Shown here: in pieces, positions 37,299 to 47,400 of the stretch | Layout: the number at the start of each line of letters is the position of its first letter | How positions within the stretch are numbered: position 1 is the first letter of the stretch | Source of the DNA: Mucor racemosus | Taxonomy: Eukaryota; Mucoromycota; Mucoromycetes; Mucorales; Mucoraceae | Length of the DNA: 64,000 bases | Assembly: GCA_027405735.1 (NCBI GenBank) | Contig: JAPEHQ010000007.1 | Span: 1,017,001 to 1,081,000 of the forward strand | Reading direction: 5' to 3' | The notes under the pieces: generated by a model | Database searches by the model: none | What the model was told of the DNA's origin: nothing | The model's input: the letters and a program-made list of their open reading frames with translations, nothing else | Made by a program: the position numbers and the translations under genes

Positions 37299-40184
37299 TT
37301 TTTTTTTTTTTTTTTTTATATGGATAAAGATTTATTGAATAAACTTATCAGGGGGAATATTAAAAAAAGAGATTCAGGTGTATGGAATAGTGACCTGTCT
37401 CGGAAAAGCTATGAATTAGTCTAAGTTATTGAGCGTGGAAATGTAACGAATGAGCTTGGTAGAGGAGTCCAGTACGGCCTGGTCTACTATCTCAATTTGA
37501 TCAAAGTAAAGTCGCCAGTGGGCGTTCCAAATGGATGTTAAAATACTCGAAAAGAGTTCAAAATGGTTAATTTTTAAGGCGGAATCTAATCGTTTGTAGT
37601 GGATAACATTCAAAGAGATTATGTCTTGGTATAGTTTGTCTAGTCGTAGTGGGGGAGTGAAATCAATGTACAGGTGAAAGAAATTGCGCCATATATCAAG
37701 ATGGGTTGGACAGGTAATTAGAAGATGACTGGAGGTCTCGATCTGACCACAGTAGGGACATCGATCATCTGGTAGTTTGAGAATATGACAGATGTTGGCC
37801 TTAGCGGGGATCTTGTTGTGTATCAATCTGAACCACAGATTTCTAGGTGTGCTCTTCATATTTGTGGCCAGGAACAATTTCATATGAGACCTGTTTAAGG
37901 TTGCGGAAATGTTCAAAAGGGGTCGGTTAGTCCCCTGATAGAGCTGGCGTAGCTGTTTGTGCGGCAATGACAAGGCGATGACGCCTTGGTACTGTAGAGA
38001 TTGTAGGCAAGGTTTGAAATCAGGGACCGGAGAGTAAAGAGGGCTAGGTCCTTGTATGATGGACAACTGTATGGTGACGAAAGGTAAGAACTGTAAGGTA
38101 CCTGAATTAAAACTGTTTTTTAATCTATTCAAAAGGTTAGGATGTTTGCACGTCTGTCGCTCCTGAAACATCAAGGAATCTCCCGTAGGACCCATCTGAA
38201 GAAAGACAAATGCTTTGGAAGAGAGGATGGACGCATTTTTAAATACATTTGGCAGTTCGACGACATTGGGTCTGCATAGTGCCAGGAACGGAAGTTCTAG
38301 GGCAGTAGAGGCAGAGAGGGTTGTGGTAGCAGGAAGGGCTGTGTGTTCGATAGCATCAAGGCTTTTCAGTAGAGGAGACAGAGTATGAAGGCCGCGAAGT
38401 TGGGACGGATGTCTTGCTTCTTTGAATAGTAGCGGAACTTGGTGATGTGTAGTATTAAAGCTAAGCTGTATGTAACTGGTCAACATGGACCACAGAAAAC
38501 CTGGCAGTGGCGCGCAATGCTGGTTATCCTGTAGCAGGGCTTTGGCATATCTCATCTGAAGGACGTTTTGTTGAGCGGAAATATCTATCACCGAGAGGCC
38601 GCCCTCTAGTTTATCATAATACATTACGGATTTTTTCAAAACCGGGAAGATCTTGTGGGTGACGAACTGGTAGATGATCGATGAAATTTTACGAAAGAAA
38701 TAGGCGGGTAGAGCAGTGATACGAAGCACATGCCAGAACCGAGCGAGGAACAGAGAGTTGGCCATGTGAGCTCGCCCATAAACTGATATCTGACTGGATA
38801 CGTGTATGTTGACGGCTGCCTGAAGTTTTAGTATTGTTTCGTTGCAGTACATATCCCTTTGTGCATGACTAAAGTAGATAGGATATCCGAGATACCTTAG
38901 GTAGTGATTACTTTTGTTATCGAACCATTGAAACTGAAGTTGCTTGATCTTAATTCGGAATGCTGGTATCATGCGAGTGGAATCTCCGGATAGTGGAAAG
39001 GCCACCGACTTATGATAGTTCACTCTTGAGTTAGAAGCACGACCATAGCATTCAAGGTGGGTTTGTAATCGTTCCAGTTCTTTTCGCGTGTTGATAATGA
39101 CTAATAGATCATCGGCGTATGCCAGGACTTTGATGGGCTTATGAGAGGTGTGATGGACAATAGCCTGAGCAGGACGAGAGGCAACATAGTACCCTTTAAT
39201 ATCACCGTCGTTTAATATCATTCGTATGAACGGTTCCAATGCAATGTTAAACAGAATCGGTGAAATAGCATCTCCTTGACGGAGACCTCTTCTCTGATGA
39301 ACTGTAGGTGTAAAGAAACCATTCATATTAACAACAATATTATTGCTAAAAAAGAGAGTCTTGATACAAGTTATGAGTTGAGGGGGGAAGCCGAATTTTT
39401 TCATAACTGAGCATATATACTGAGCATTTACATAGTCGTAAGCTTTGGCACTGTCGATAGCAATACCGATGCTGGCTGATTGGAGGTGGGTAGCGTCTTC
39501 CATCATGATCTTGAGGGCCAAACCATGATCACCGATAAATCTTTCCGGCATAAAGCCAGCTTGATAATGTGATATGATTGATTTCGAAGCTTCAATAACT
39601 CTTCGATTAAGGATTCTAGTGAAAACTTTACAGTCCGTGTTGATGAGCGATATGGGTCGCCAATTGGCGAGATCCTCCAAATTTCCTTTCTTAGGTAGCA
39701 TGACAATGCATGTTTCCTGCCAAGATTGTGGAAAAATGGCTTTGTTGAGAGCATCATTGTACACTGCATAGACGAGGTCTTTACATTCGGGATGTTCGAT
39801 TATCAAGCGAAGGATTGGGTACGGTATCCCATCACGACCAGGGCTACTGACCTTGGGGCTTCGTTGGACGCCTTCAATAATTGTTGGGAGGTCCAGTTCC
39901 GAGACAATTTCTTCAGCATTAGATGTTGAAATGGTAGAATTGATGTTATCAAGCAGGGTGTTGAGGGAAAACCGGTGAATGGGGTCATCAGCGTATAAAT
40001 CTTGATAGAAATGATGAACTGCCCCCAGTTTATCAGCCGTTGTTAAGCAATCGTTTCCTGTGGACGGGTGTACGATGTTGGTAAACTGTCTGCGAACGGA
40101 GCGTTGTTTAATGGTTCGTTGTAGGTAACCAACGTCTCGTTCGTTGTTCTCTATCCAGTTTTTGCCAGCTCTTAGGATGGCTGT
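37299..40184 (-). mobile_element. 5'-truncated LINE (non-LTR) retrotransposon
   Basis: About 2.9 kb on the minus strand, bounded by 9-bp GATCAAAAT duplications. Its 3' end is a T run on the plus strand (37298-37317), that is, a poly(A) tail, with an AATAAA signal on the minus strand at 37331-37336. One long ORF encodes reverse transcriptase and a C-terminal zinc motif. The expected upstream endonuclease and any ORF1 are absent, so the 5' end was lost, which is common in target-primed reverse transcription. The uninterrupted homologous target at 46.4-47.2 kb proves insertion. The reading frame is intact over 926 codons, so the insertion is recent. It resembles L1/Tx1-type elements carrying a zf-RVT domain; the clade is not resolved. 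Confidence 0.93.
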
Positions 40185-40196
40185 GATCAAAATCAT
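37416..40196 (-). CDS. LINE reverse transcriptase (N-terminally truncated ORF2)
   Basis: 926 residues. The RT domain spans about 165-370 with PKKGNLEDLANWRPISL, the catalytic AIDSAKAYDYV (Asp248), GLRQGDAISPILF and the YADDLL box (360-363). A linker runs to a C-terminal CCHC zinc motif, C813-x2-C-x7-H-x4-C, as in zf-RVT. No RNase H or apurinic-type endonuclease is present. The ATG and the next three codons (ATT TTG ATC) come from the target site rather than the element: the ATG at 40196 lies just outside the 9-bp duplication and codons 2-4 are the duplication itself. The element's own sequence begins in mid-ORF, so the start is fortuitous. Without an endonuclease this copy is unlikely to mobilise itself. 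Confidence 0.9.
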   Translation of the reverse strand: MILITAILRAGKNWIENNERDVGYLQRTIKQRSVRRQFTNIVHPSTGNDCLTTADKLGAVHHFYQDLYADDPIHRFSLNTLLDNINSTISTSNAEEIVSELDLPTIIEGVQRSPKVSSPGRDGIPYPILRLIIEHPECKDLVYAVYNDALNKAIFPQSWQETCIVMLPKKGNLEDLANWRPISLINTDCKVFTRILNRRVIEASKSIISHYQAGFMPERFIGDHGLALKIMMEDATHLQSASIGIAIDSAKAYDYVNAQYICSVMKKFGFPPQLITCIKTLFFSNNIVVNMNGFFTPTVHQRRGLRQGDAISPILFNIALEPFIRMILNDGDIKGYYVASRPAQAIVHHTSHKPIKVLAYADDLLVIINTRKELERLQTHLECYGRASNSRVNYHKSVAFPLSGDSTRMIPAFRIKIKQLQFQWFDNKSNHYLRYLGYPIYFSHAQRDMYCNETILKLQAAVNIHVSSQISVYGRAHMANSLFLARFWHVLRITALPAYFFRKISSIIYQFVTHKIFPVLKKSVMYYDKLEGGLSVIDISAQQNVLQMRYAKALLQDNQHCAPLPGFLWSMLTSYIQLSFNTTHHQVPLLFKEARHPSQLRGLHTLSPLLKSLDAIEHTALPATTTLSASTALELPFLALCRPNVVELPNVFKNASILSSKAFVFLQMGPTGDSLMFQERQTCKHPNLLNRLKNSFNSGTLQFLPFVTIQLSIIQGPSPLYSPVPDFKPCLQSLQYQGVIALSLPHKQLRQLYQGTNRPLLNISATLNRSHMKLFLATNMKSTPRNLWFRLIHNKIPAKANICHILKLPDDRCPYCGQIETSSHLLITCPTHLDIWRNFFHLYIDFTPPLRLDKLYQDIISLNVIHYKRLDSALKINHFELFSSILTSIWNAHWRLYFDQIEIVDQAVLDSSTKLIRYISTLNNLD

Positions 40197-40330
40197 GTGT
40201 GTTGGTAAGGATAAAATGGGCCCCGAAAATGTCCGCTACAAAAACTAAATTTTCAGACCGTACATGGTTAAATACAAAAAAAGCCGAAAAAAAAATACAT
40301 TTTATTTAAAACTTGGATATATCATGGCGT
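40185..40330 (+). repeat. Repeat W, copy 1, right part
   Basis: Resumes the target beyond the LINE, starting with the second GATCAAAAT (40185-40193), then CATGTGTGTTGGTAAGG and CGAAAATGTCCGCTA, matching 47086-47228. The junction supports the insertion model for the LINE. Confidence 0.8.
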
Positions 40331-40339
40331 AAGAGAGTT

Positions 40340-40920
40340 AGTATTTTAATATCGCTACACTAAATTATGGCGTAACCTTGAGGGCTTTTTTATTTTGCAA
40401 TTTGTTGAATATAATAGCTTTTTAATCTCGTTACGTTTGTTTTTTACAATATTTTTATAATAGAAGTATTATATTTATAAAACCGTTGAATTCGCTATTC
40501 TTTTGCAATTTATCTACAATCAATGTGATTTATACAGTAGGCATTTTGTCTCGGTACGCTCGTTTTTGTAATTTGTTTTATGATAAATGCTTTATATTAA
40601 TAGTCTTTTGATCTCACTACGCTCATTTTTGCAATATGTACTACGATTAAGTATTACAAATAACCGTTTAATCTCGCTATGCTCAATTATGGCAAGGACA
40701 TTGCTCTGTGAGCTCTTTTTGAGACTCTTCTTTAATAATTAGCTATTATGTATGATAGATGTACGATATTGCTACACCCAATGATTGCATTTTTTTTAAT
40801 GAATGTATCATATGACTGACAGTTCTATATCATTACACTCGGTTACTATCTTTCTAGTAGAAAAATGTATGTTTTTATGGTGTTTATTTAATATAACAGA
40901 TATAAATGAGGTTCATAAAC
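40340..40920 (+). repeat. Repeat X, right copy, with degenerate (ATCTCGCTACGCTCAATT) array
   Basis: At least six diverged occurrences of a short unit like ATCTCGYTACGCTC followed by ATTT-TGC/GGC lie near 40351, 40425, 40552, 40611, 40671 and 40772, spaced roughly 60-130 bases apart. The final part (40795-40920) repeats 36240-36360 almost exactly, including AATGAATGTATCATATGACT. The array looks like expansion of a short GC-containing unit in an AT-rich background. Confidence 0.6.
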
Positions 40921-42860
40921 AAAAACGCTTTTCTTAGTATGTTATTAGGTTCTGGCTACAAATTAACAATTGATGAAACACCTAGTTATATCAATTTAAT
41001 TAGAGATAATGTTAGATAACCCATTTATATAGATTTTAATGATGAGAAACAGTTGCTCGTAGTATATTAGCTGTTATCGAGAATCTCAAGATATAGCTTC
41101 ATGTGAAAATAATCCGTCTCTGCGGTCGATCCCAAATAATTCTTTACCTTCTACCAAAAATGCCCTCATCATAATACAGTTGTATATAAAAAAGTCATCA
41201 AGGGCCATAACTGCAGCTATAAATTGATGTCGCCAAGTAAAATAAGAAACTAATTAAATGATAAGCAGAGAAATGCTCGTAGATACTGTTTCAAGGATTT
41301 GGGATTGATAGTAAATTGCAAATATAACGAGCTGGTTAACACAGCTACGCGGTGTACAGCTTGTGCTGCTGCAGGCCTGTTTTACTTTATTATAAGAAGC
41401 TTTTCATCGCACTGTACCAATAGTTAGAATAACATAATGCAAAAACAAGTTACCAAACAATAGTATCATTTTTTTTATATATTCTTGATTTCCTCTTCTT
41501 TCATTCTATTGTCCTTCTCCTCTTTCTTCTTCTCTTTGGTTGTCCTTCTTCTTTCTCTTTGCTTGGATGTGCGTTGTCGTTGTCGTTGTATGATTCCTTT
41601 TTTATTTGTATTATTGTATTTATTTAATTTTGACAGTAAAATACGGCCATATGATTTTAAAAATAAAGTGATATATAGTATCTAAGCAAATATTCCCATC
41701 AAAGCGTTAGTAAAAAAAAAGTATATTAAAATGTAACATTATTATTTGATCGAATGGAGCGAAAACACACAATTTTTTCGTCCCAGATAAAGCTGGCAAG
41801 CAACAAACTTAATGTAATTTTTCTCTATACAGATGGCATATACTGTTACAATTTGTTATATTTAGAGGTTAAAGACGCATGTTAGCCATTGATTTCTGTT
41901 TGCATGTTTATCTTGCTTTATTCACACTGATAACATGTGCTAGACACACTGGTGGTCAATAAAGGCGATTTGTAAATCATTTCTGTTGCACATATCCTAA
42001 ATTATACACAATTATATCTAACATCAAATAAATTAAATACAAAGGAAATAGATACATTATACTATCAGGAAATTAAGTCGCTTATATTTAAGAAAAGTCA
42101 TATTACGATATATGGTAAAATTACTCGCTGGCTGAAAACTCAACAAAATGATGTTTTACTTTAAAGAATTATTTCGAGTAATTTCTGTTCAAGGATTTTA
42201 AAATTAAACCAATAAATCAGTTGCTTAATATACCAAATACAATGTAATTTTTTTTTAAAAGTATTGAAGGTGATATTTAGCAAGATTTATAGAGTTCTTG
42301 TATGTTGCTCTTAATTTTCAAGAGCCATTATTTTCCTTTTTTTTTTTTATTATGAGAAGAATTAATAAGCTTGTTTTAAGAATAACATCATTAAGGGATA
42401 TTTTCTATGCACGTGCAGAGGTGTTGAAGGATCGATGAAGCGTAGCACTTGGATTAAGGGGAGAAAATTCCAAAAATCGTAATCAGATTAAAGTGTACAA
42501 TATGATCATTATTATAAGGATTTGGGTTAAAATCGTCATAGAATGGACGGTTTTTTACCATGATTTCTACATGGAGCATATCACACAAACTAAAAAAAAA
42601 AAAAAATGCCTCGCGCGAACAACCTGATGTGCTTCGAAAAAGGATCGACTTTTACTAGGTATGTATGTATGACAAGTACCTACCTGATTTAACAGAACTC
42701 CGTTTAGCGGCAAAAAAAAAGTAGTGAAAGCTGTAAGGTACAATTTTCACGTCCTTTACTCTTTTTTTTTTTCCTTTTTCATTCTTTCTTAATTTATTTA
42801 CTTATCTTTGATATTTTAATTAAACATTGAATTAGTATTTAACATACGCATTCAATCAAA
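40921..42860. other. AT-rich spacer
   Basis: No supported gene. A pyrimidine-rich stretch at 41490-41560 gives a chance open frame. The promoter and T-rich leader of the protein kinase occupy the last 100-200 bases; an A tract at about 42592-42606 lies upstream. Confidence 0.35.
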
Positions 42861-45531
42861 ATGTTATACAGCAAAAAAAAGAAGAGCAAGTTAACTTTAA
42901 GGAAACTTGCTAAACAACCTTACATTGGTGTTATTGAGACAACAATGCTCTACCGTTCCGTTGATGATCCAAAGGAGCGACTGATATCGGTAAGTCAATA
43001 ATCTGCATAAACATGGAATTCGCTACTCAATTCGAAATGAGCCGAAGAGAAAAGGGGAAGGGGTTCAAGAGATGATATAAAAATGAAACATAGCCCATGA
43101 ACGATGGTTAATGGAGTATTAAAAAACTTTTTTCATCCAATCAGGTCTTTACTCTATTTGTGGAAGAGCCATCAAGGCACTTGATTTTGATACGATTTTA
43201 TGAAGACTTTGAAGAATTTGATAAAAGAGTATGTTTCATATGCATTTTTATCAAATTATTTGTTTATTAAAAGTTATGGTTTAGATTAAACATTATTCAA
43301 AAAAATGTAAAATTTCGTTACCGAAATTACGACAAGATCAGGAACAACATGCAGTTGCCACGAGTAACATATCGCGGAGAAGTAGCATTAGTAGTAACCA
43401 TAGTAACCATAGCAACGGCAGCTTCCGTAAAAAATTGCTCCATAGTTTCTCAAAGAAATCAAAGCATTTACTCATTAGAAAAAGTAATTCAGATAATATT
43501 GAACGCTACTTACGTCATTGTGTGAACGATTTAAGCATTCAATCATGCTCTCTCTTTAAAGAATTCCTTCAGCCTCAAAGGGATGAAGATAATGTTATAC
43601 TAAAGGAGATGGTGCAATCTTTTGTAGAAGAACAACACGTGTCTATGTTGAATGATATTGACAACATCAGTAATAATAATTTGAGTCAGCATAATAGAGA
43701 GATTGATAATACATGTGGTCCTACACCACCTCCTGATAAACATCAAGAATTAACATCATTACCAGATCATGATGATGCATCATTTATGTCCTATTCGTCT
43801 TTTTCTATTCCACCTCCTTCATCACTACCATCACAGCCACCATTACAGCCATTAATATCATCACAAGAAAACTTGTCTGACGCAAGTGATATCACATCAT
43901 CATCATTTTCTTCTGCCATACCTGTCACAATACAAGACTTTCAACTAATTAAGGTTATTGGAAGAGGCTGCATGGGCAAAGTAAGTTGTTGTTATTATAT
44001 AGCACCTTTCTTGATTTATACTTCCGAAAGCGCACAAAGTTTCTAATTACTCTAAACAAAGGTACTGTTGGTCCGACATCGAAATTCATCACGTTTATTG
44101 GCATTAAAAGCGATTAGTAAGAAAGCTGTTGTCGAACAGAGTCAAATCGTTCATATTAAAGCAGAACAACAAATTTTAGCTGACATTGCATCTATTCATC
44201 ATCCTTTTTTAATCAAATTGCATTACTCTTTTCAGGATTTAAACCAACTATTTCTTGTATTAGATTATCATGTCGGAGGTGATCTGGCAACACAATTACG
44301 AATTAATCATAGTTTGCCACCAGATAGATGCAGGTTCTACACTGCGGAGATCATACTAGGTATTCAAGAGTTGCATCGTTTAGGCATATTATATAGGTAA
44401 ATAGGTAATACAGTGTAAACTATATTACAAGTGATTGATTTCCCCCTTCTCCCCCTTCCCCTTCCCTTTTTATTTTTCCTTTGAAATAGAGATTTGAAGC
44501 CTGAAAATATTTTACTTACTGCTGATGGTCATCTGGTATTAACTGATTTTGGACTTTCAAAGCAATTCTATGATGGGCTGAGCTTAGAGGAACAGAGGAC
44601 AGATACGTTTTGTGGTACAGCCGAGTACTTGGCACCTGAAATTTTAAATGAACAACCTTATTCATATGAAGTGGATTATTGGAGTATGGGAACTATATTA
44701 TTTGAAATGCTGACAGGAATTACACCTTTTTGGGCAGAAAATCGGGACGACATGTATAGGCGTATCCGACAAGACCCTTTACAATTTCCAGAGTTTATTG
44801 ATATTGAAACAGCCGATTTTATTGCACGTTTGTTAAAACGAGACCCAAATAGACGCCTTGGAAGTGGTCCTGACGGACCTATCCGAGTGCGTTCCGATCC
44901 GTATTTTGAATTTATTGATTGGAACTTAATTTACACAAAACGAATCAGACCACCTTATATCCCAAACTTGTACTCAGAGACAGATTTTAGTCACTTTGAT
45001 AGTGAATTTTTGCGCTTAACTCCAAGATTGTCACCTGTGGGAAGTGATTATATGCTGAGTCAAAGTTTAGATCGTGCTTTTGAAGGCTACTCTTATACAA
45101 ATCGTGAAGATAATGGTTTTGATTCACCACCGTCTGAATTATATAGCATGTCAGAACCGCCTCCACCGGTAACTTTAATGGATACTGCAATGGGTTCCAT
45201 AGATGGTGGTGGTGGTGATGGAGGCACTAGGTATTTTGTATATAATGGAAGTGATGATGTGATACCGTACGATGATTATGCAGATAGTATTATCAGCAGT
45301 AGTGATGATATTCGGTCCATTGATTTCGTTCGACAACAAAGTGATAGTTTTCAAAGGTACAGTGGCAATGACGATGAAGATGATGCTGAAATGTACTATC
45401 CTCCTAGACCGGCTAGACCTGTTACTAGAAGCAATGTATCAGTTACACCACCCCATTCAATTTCACCACCCACGTCAACAAATGATCAGGTTAATTTAGA
45501 CAATACCTATTCAACCTCTTGGATACATTAA
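42861..45531 (+). CDS. PX-domain AGC-family serine/threonine kinase (SGK3-like)
   Basis: Five exons, 42861-42989, 43145-43228, 43285-43980, 44062-44396 and 44490-45531, give 761 residues. Residues about 18-90 form a PX-like phosphoinositide-binding module (LILIRFYEDFEEFDKRIKHY, then LPKLRQDQE), built only after splicing the first three exons. A disordered Ser/Pro-rich linker runs to about 288. The kinase domain (about 289-558) has GRGCMGKV, LALKAISK, YRDLKPENI, DFGLSKQF and the AGC activation loop TFCGTAEYLAPE. The C-tail carries a hydrophobic motif FEGYSY near 611, with the phospho-Ser in the classic FxxYSY setting. This layout matches animal SGK3 and suggests membrane-recruited signalling with TOR/PDK1-type input. 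A Ser/Asp-rich tail of about 150 residues extends past the hydrophobic motif. Confidence 0.85.
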
Positions 45532-46094
45532 TTTATAATTATTATTTTTTTTTTTTTACTATTTTATGGCATATTTTTATTATTCTTTTTTTATATGTAC
45601 ATGATGCAATCTATTACATTTTTATTTATATGGGCAGGTCTCGAACATAATTTTTATTCTTCATTTTTTTTTTTTTTTTTTTGAAAGAAAAAGACCCTTA
45701 CAAACAAACGAAAACAAACAAACACAAACACTTAATGTTATTGGTGTCTCCCCCTTAATTACTTTAATTATAAAATACATATTACACAGCAATCTATTAT
45801 CTCTTTATTACTACCCTTACAAATAATACAATCTTACAAATCATTTTTATAAAGCTTTCTATTAAAAAAAAACTGAAGTAATGAGTATAATCTGGCTCAA
45901 AAGAAGAGCATAAGCTCCTAGTGATATAACACATTTTTGTGGAATATTGTCCATCAGCAGACATGAATTGAATAGAAATTTCATCGTTTCTGAAAACTTT
46001 TGACCAGAACAAATATTAAAGCCGGAAATGTCACAAAATTTGTTCATGCAATTATAGTAGAGGCTCCTCGCCTAGGAATTCAAGTACACAAAAT
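45532..46094. other. 3' flank of the kinase gene
   Basis: T-homopolymers at 45546-45558 and 45664-45682; no coding region. The short ORFs overlap on both strands and are treated as chance. Confidence 0.35.
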
Positions 46095-46310
46095 AAAATT
46101 GTATGCCAATGTGTTTGAGATGTTCCAGTTTAATATAAAAACGCCTTTACGGAAATATTCTATTTTTATTAGATGGGATAATTTTTTTAGTGCCAATTTT
46201 TCAGATTTTTACACGTATTTCACTGCTAAAATTCAAATCTTTGAAGCTTCATATATCTGCAAAAAATCAAATTATGCTACTAACACTTTCTAATAATGAA
46301 AGTTTTCAGT
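46095..46310 (-). repeat. Fragment of repeat family 1
   Basis: Matches the internal part of copy B around 29470-29665 in the same orientation: GTATGCCAATGTG, GAGATGTTCCAG, GGAAATATTCTAT, the TTTTTACACGTATTTCACTGC block and GAAGCTTCATAT. Flanking parts of the repeat are missing, so this is a truncated copy. It abuts repeat W copy 2, as a nested or composite arrangement would. Confidence 0.6.
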
Positions 46311-46410
46311 TTTCGAGGATATTAAATAGCCAATTTTGAAGCTAATTTCATTTCTAACTCATATTGAAATGCAATTCTTATAAATAGTCTTTTAAACCAA
46401 GATGTGGAAG

Positions 46411-46517
46411 TTCTTGGTTCTGGTAAAGCATTGAATAAATTGGCTTGGGACACAGACAGCAAAAAGGTGGCAATAGGTTCCAGTGATGGCCATGTTTATG
46501 TTTATGATATTGGAGAA
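46411..46517 (+). pseudogene. WD40-repeat gene fragment in repeat W, copy 2
   Basis: GSGKALNKLAWD followed by KKVAIGSSDGHVYVYDIGE and a GTAAG donor. This is a single near-canonical WD40 blade ending at a conserved splice donor, so the fragment was captured as DNA, intron included, not from mRNA. It resembles blades of WD40 proteins such as dynein intermediate chain or splicing-factor subunits; which parent cannot be told. Confidence 0.6.
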
Positions 46518-47400
46518 GTAAGACTAAAACTCAATGCAAATCACTTCTAGCGCAATGATTATAAAGTAAGACTATATTATTATCAAATAAACTACCACAC
46601 AATATTAACATGTATAAACATTTACAGAAATAAATGGGTACAGCATCGTAAATTCTTGAAAAAGTTCTCAAATATCATAAAATCTCTTATTTTTAAGACT
46701 CACAAGGCTTATAAGCGGAATATTAATTTAGAAAATTATTTTTGTCCAGATCATCAATTTTGACATTTTTTAATTTTTTTTTTTCTGTTTTTGCAAATTT
46801 AGAGTTAATTATATTACCAATTATAAAAACAAAAAATATACACATATGCAGAATTTAGCGCTCTATTTGCTCAATAAAAAATAATAAACATTTTTATTGC
46901 AAAATATAACATGAAAATTCTTTAACCAAAAAACAGTTTTTGGGACAAAAGTACAAATTTTCATTACTTAACATTTAATATTAAGCTTTTATAAAATTTG
47001 TATAAGTCATGGCTACAATTTTCTCTCACAATGTAGTATGTTTAAACGTCGATTTTGGTATCAAAATTTGATTTTTCTGTTTTTAGATCAAAATCATGAG
47101 TGTTGGTAAGGGTAAAATGAGTCCCGAAAATGTCCGCTATAAAATCTGAATTTTCAGACCGTACATGGTTAAATATAAGAAAAATAAAAAAAAAGCATCT
47201 TTTTATTTAAAATTTAGATATACTGTACCATAATATAAAATATTTAGCTGTTCAATCTTGCTATGCTCAATTACGGCGTCGCTCTACGGGCTCACTTTTA
47301 CAATTTTTTAATTAATGTATGATATGACAGAAGGTTTTTCTGATAGAAAAATGCGTGCTTCTATGATAACAGATATTGCTTGTTCTGTTTAGTGTATGGT
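46411..47400 (+). repeat. Repeat W, copy 2 (uninterrupted, LINE-free)
   Basis: Collinear with 36611-37298 plus 40185-40330, then with repeat X: WD40 fragment, intron-like tail, GATCAAAATCATGAG (47086-47100), CGAAAATGTCCGCTA, and a GGCGTCGCTCTACGGGCTC block near 47274. It lacks the 2.9-kb LINE and so records the pre-insertion state. Divergence between copies is modest. Confidence 0.8.

Noticed and set aside
41485..41685. 66-codon ORF in a pyrimidine-rich stretch
   Set aside because: Ser/Phe/Leu low complexity from CT-rich DNA, no conserved feature.
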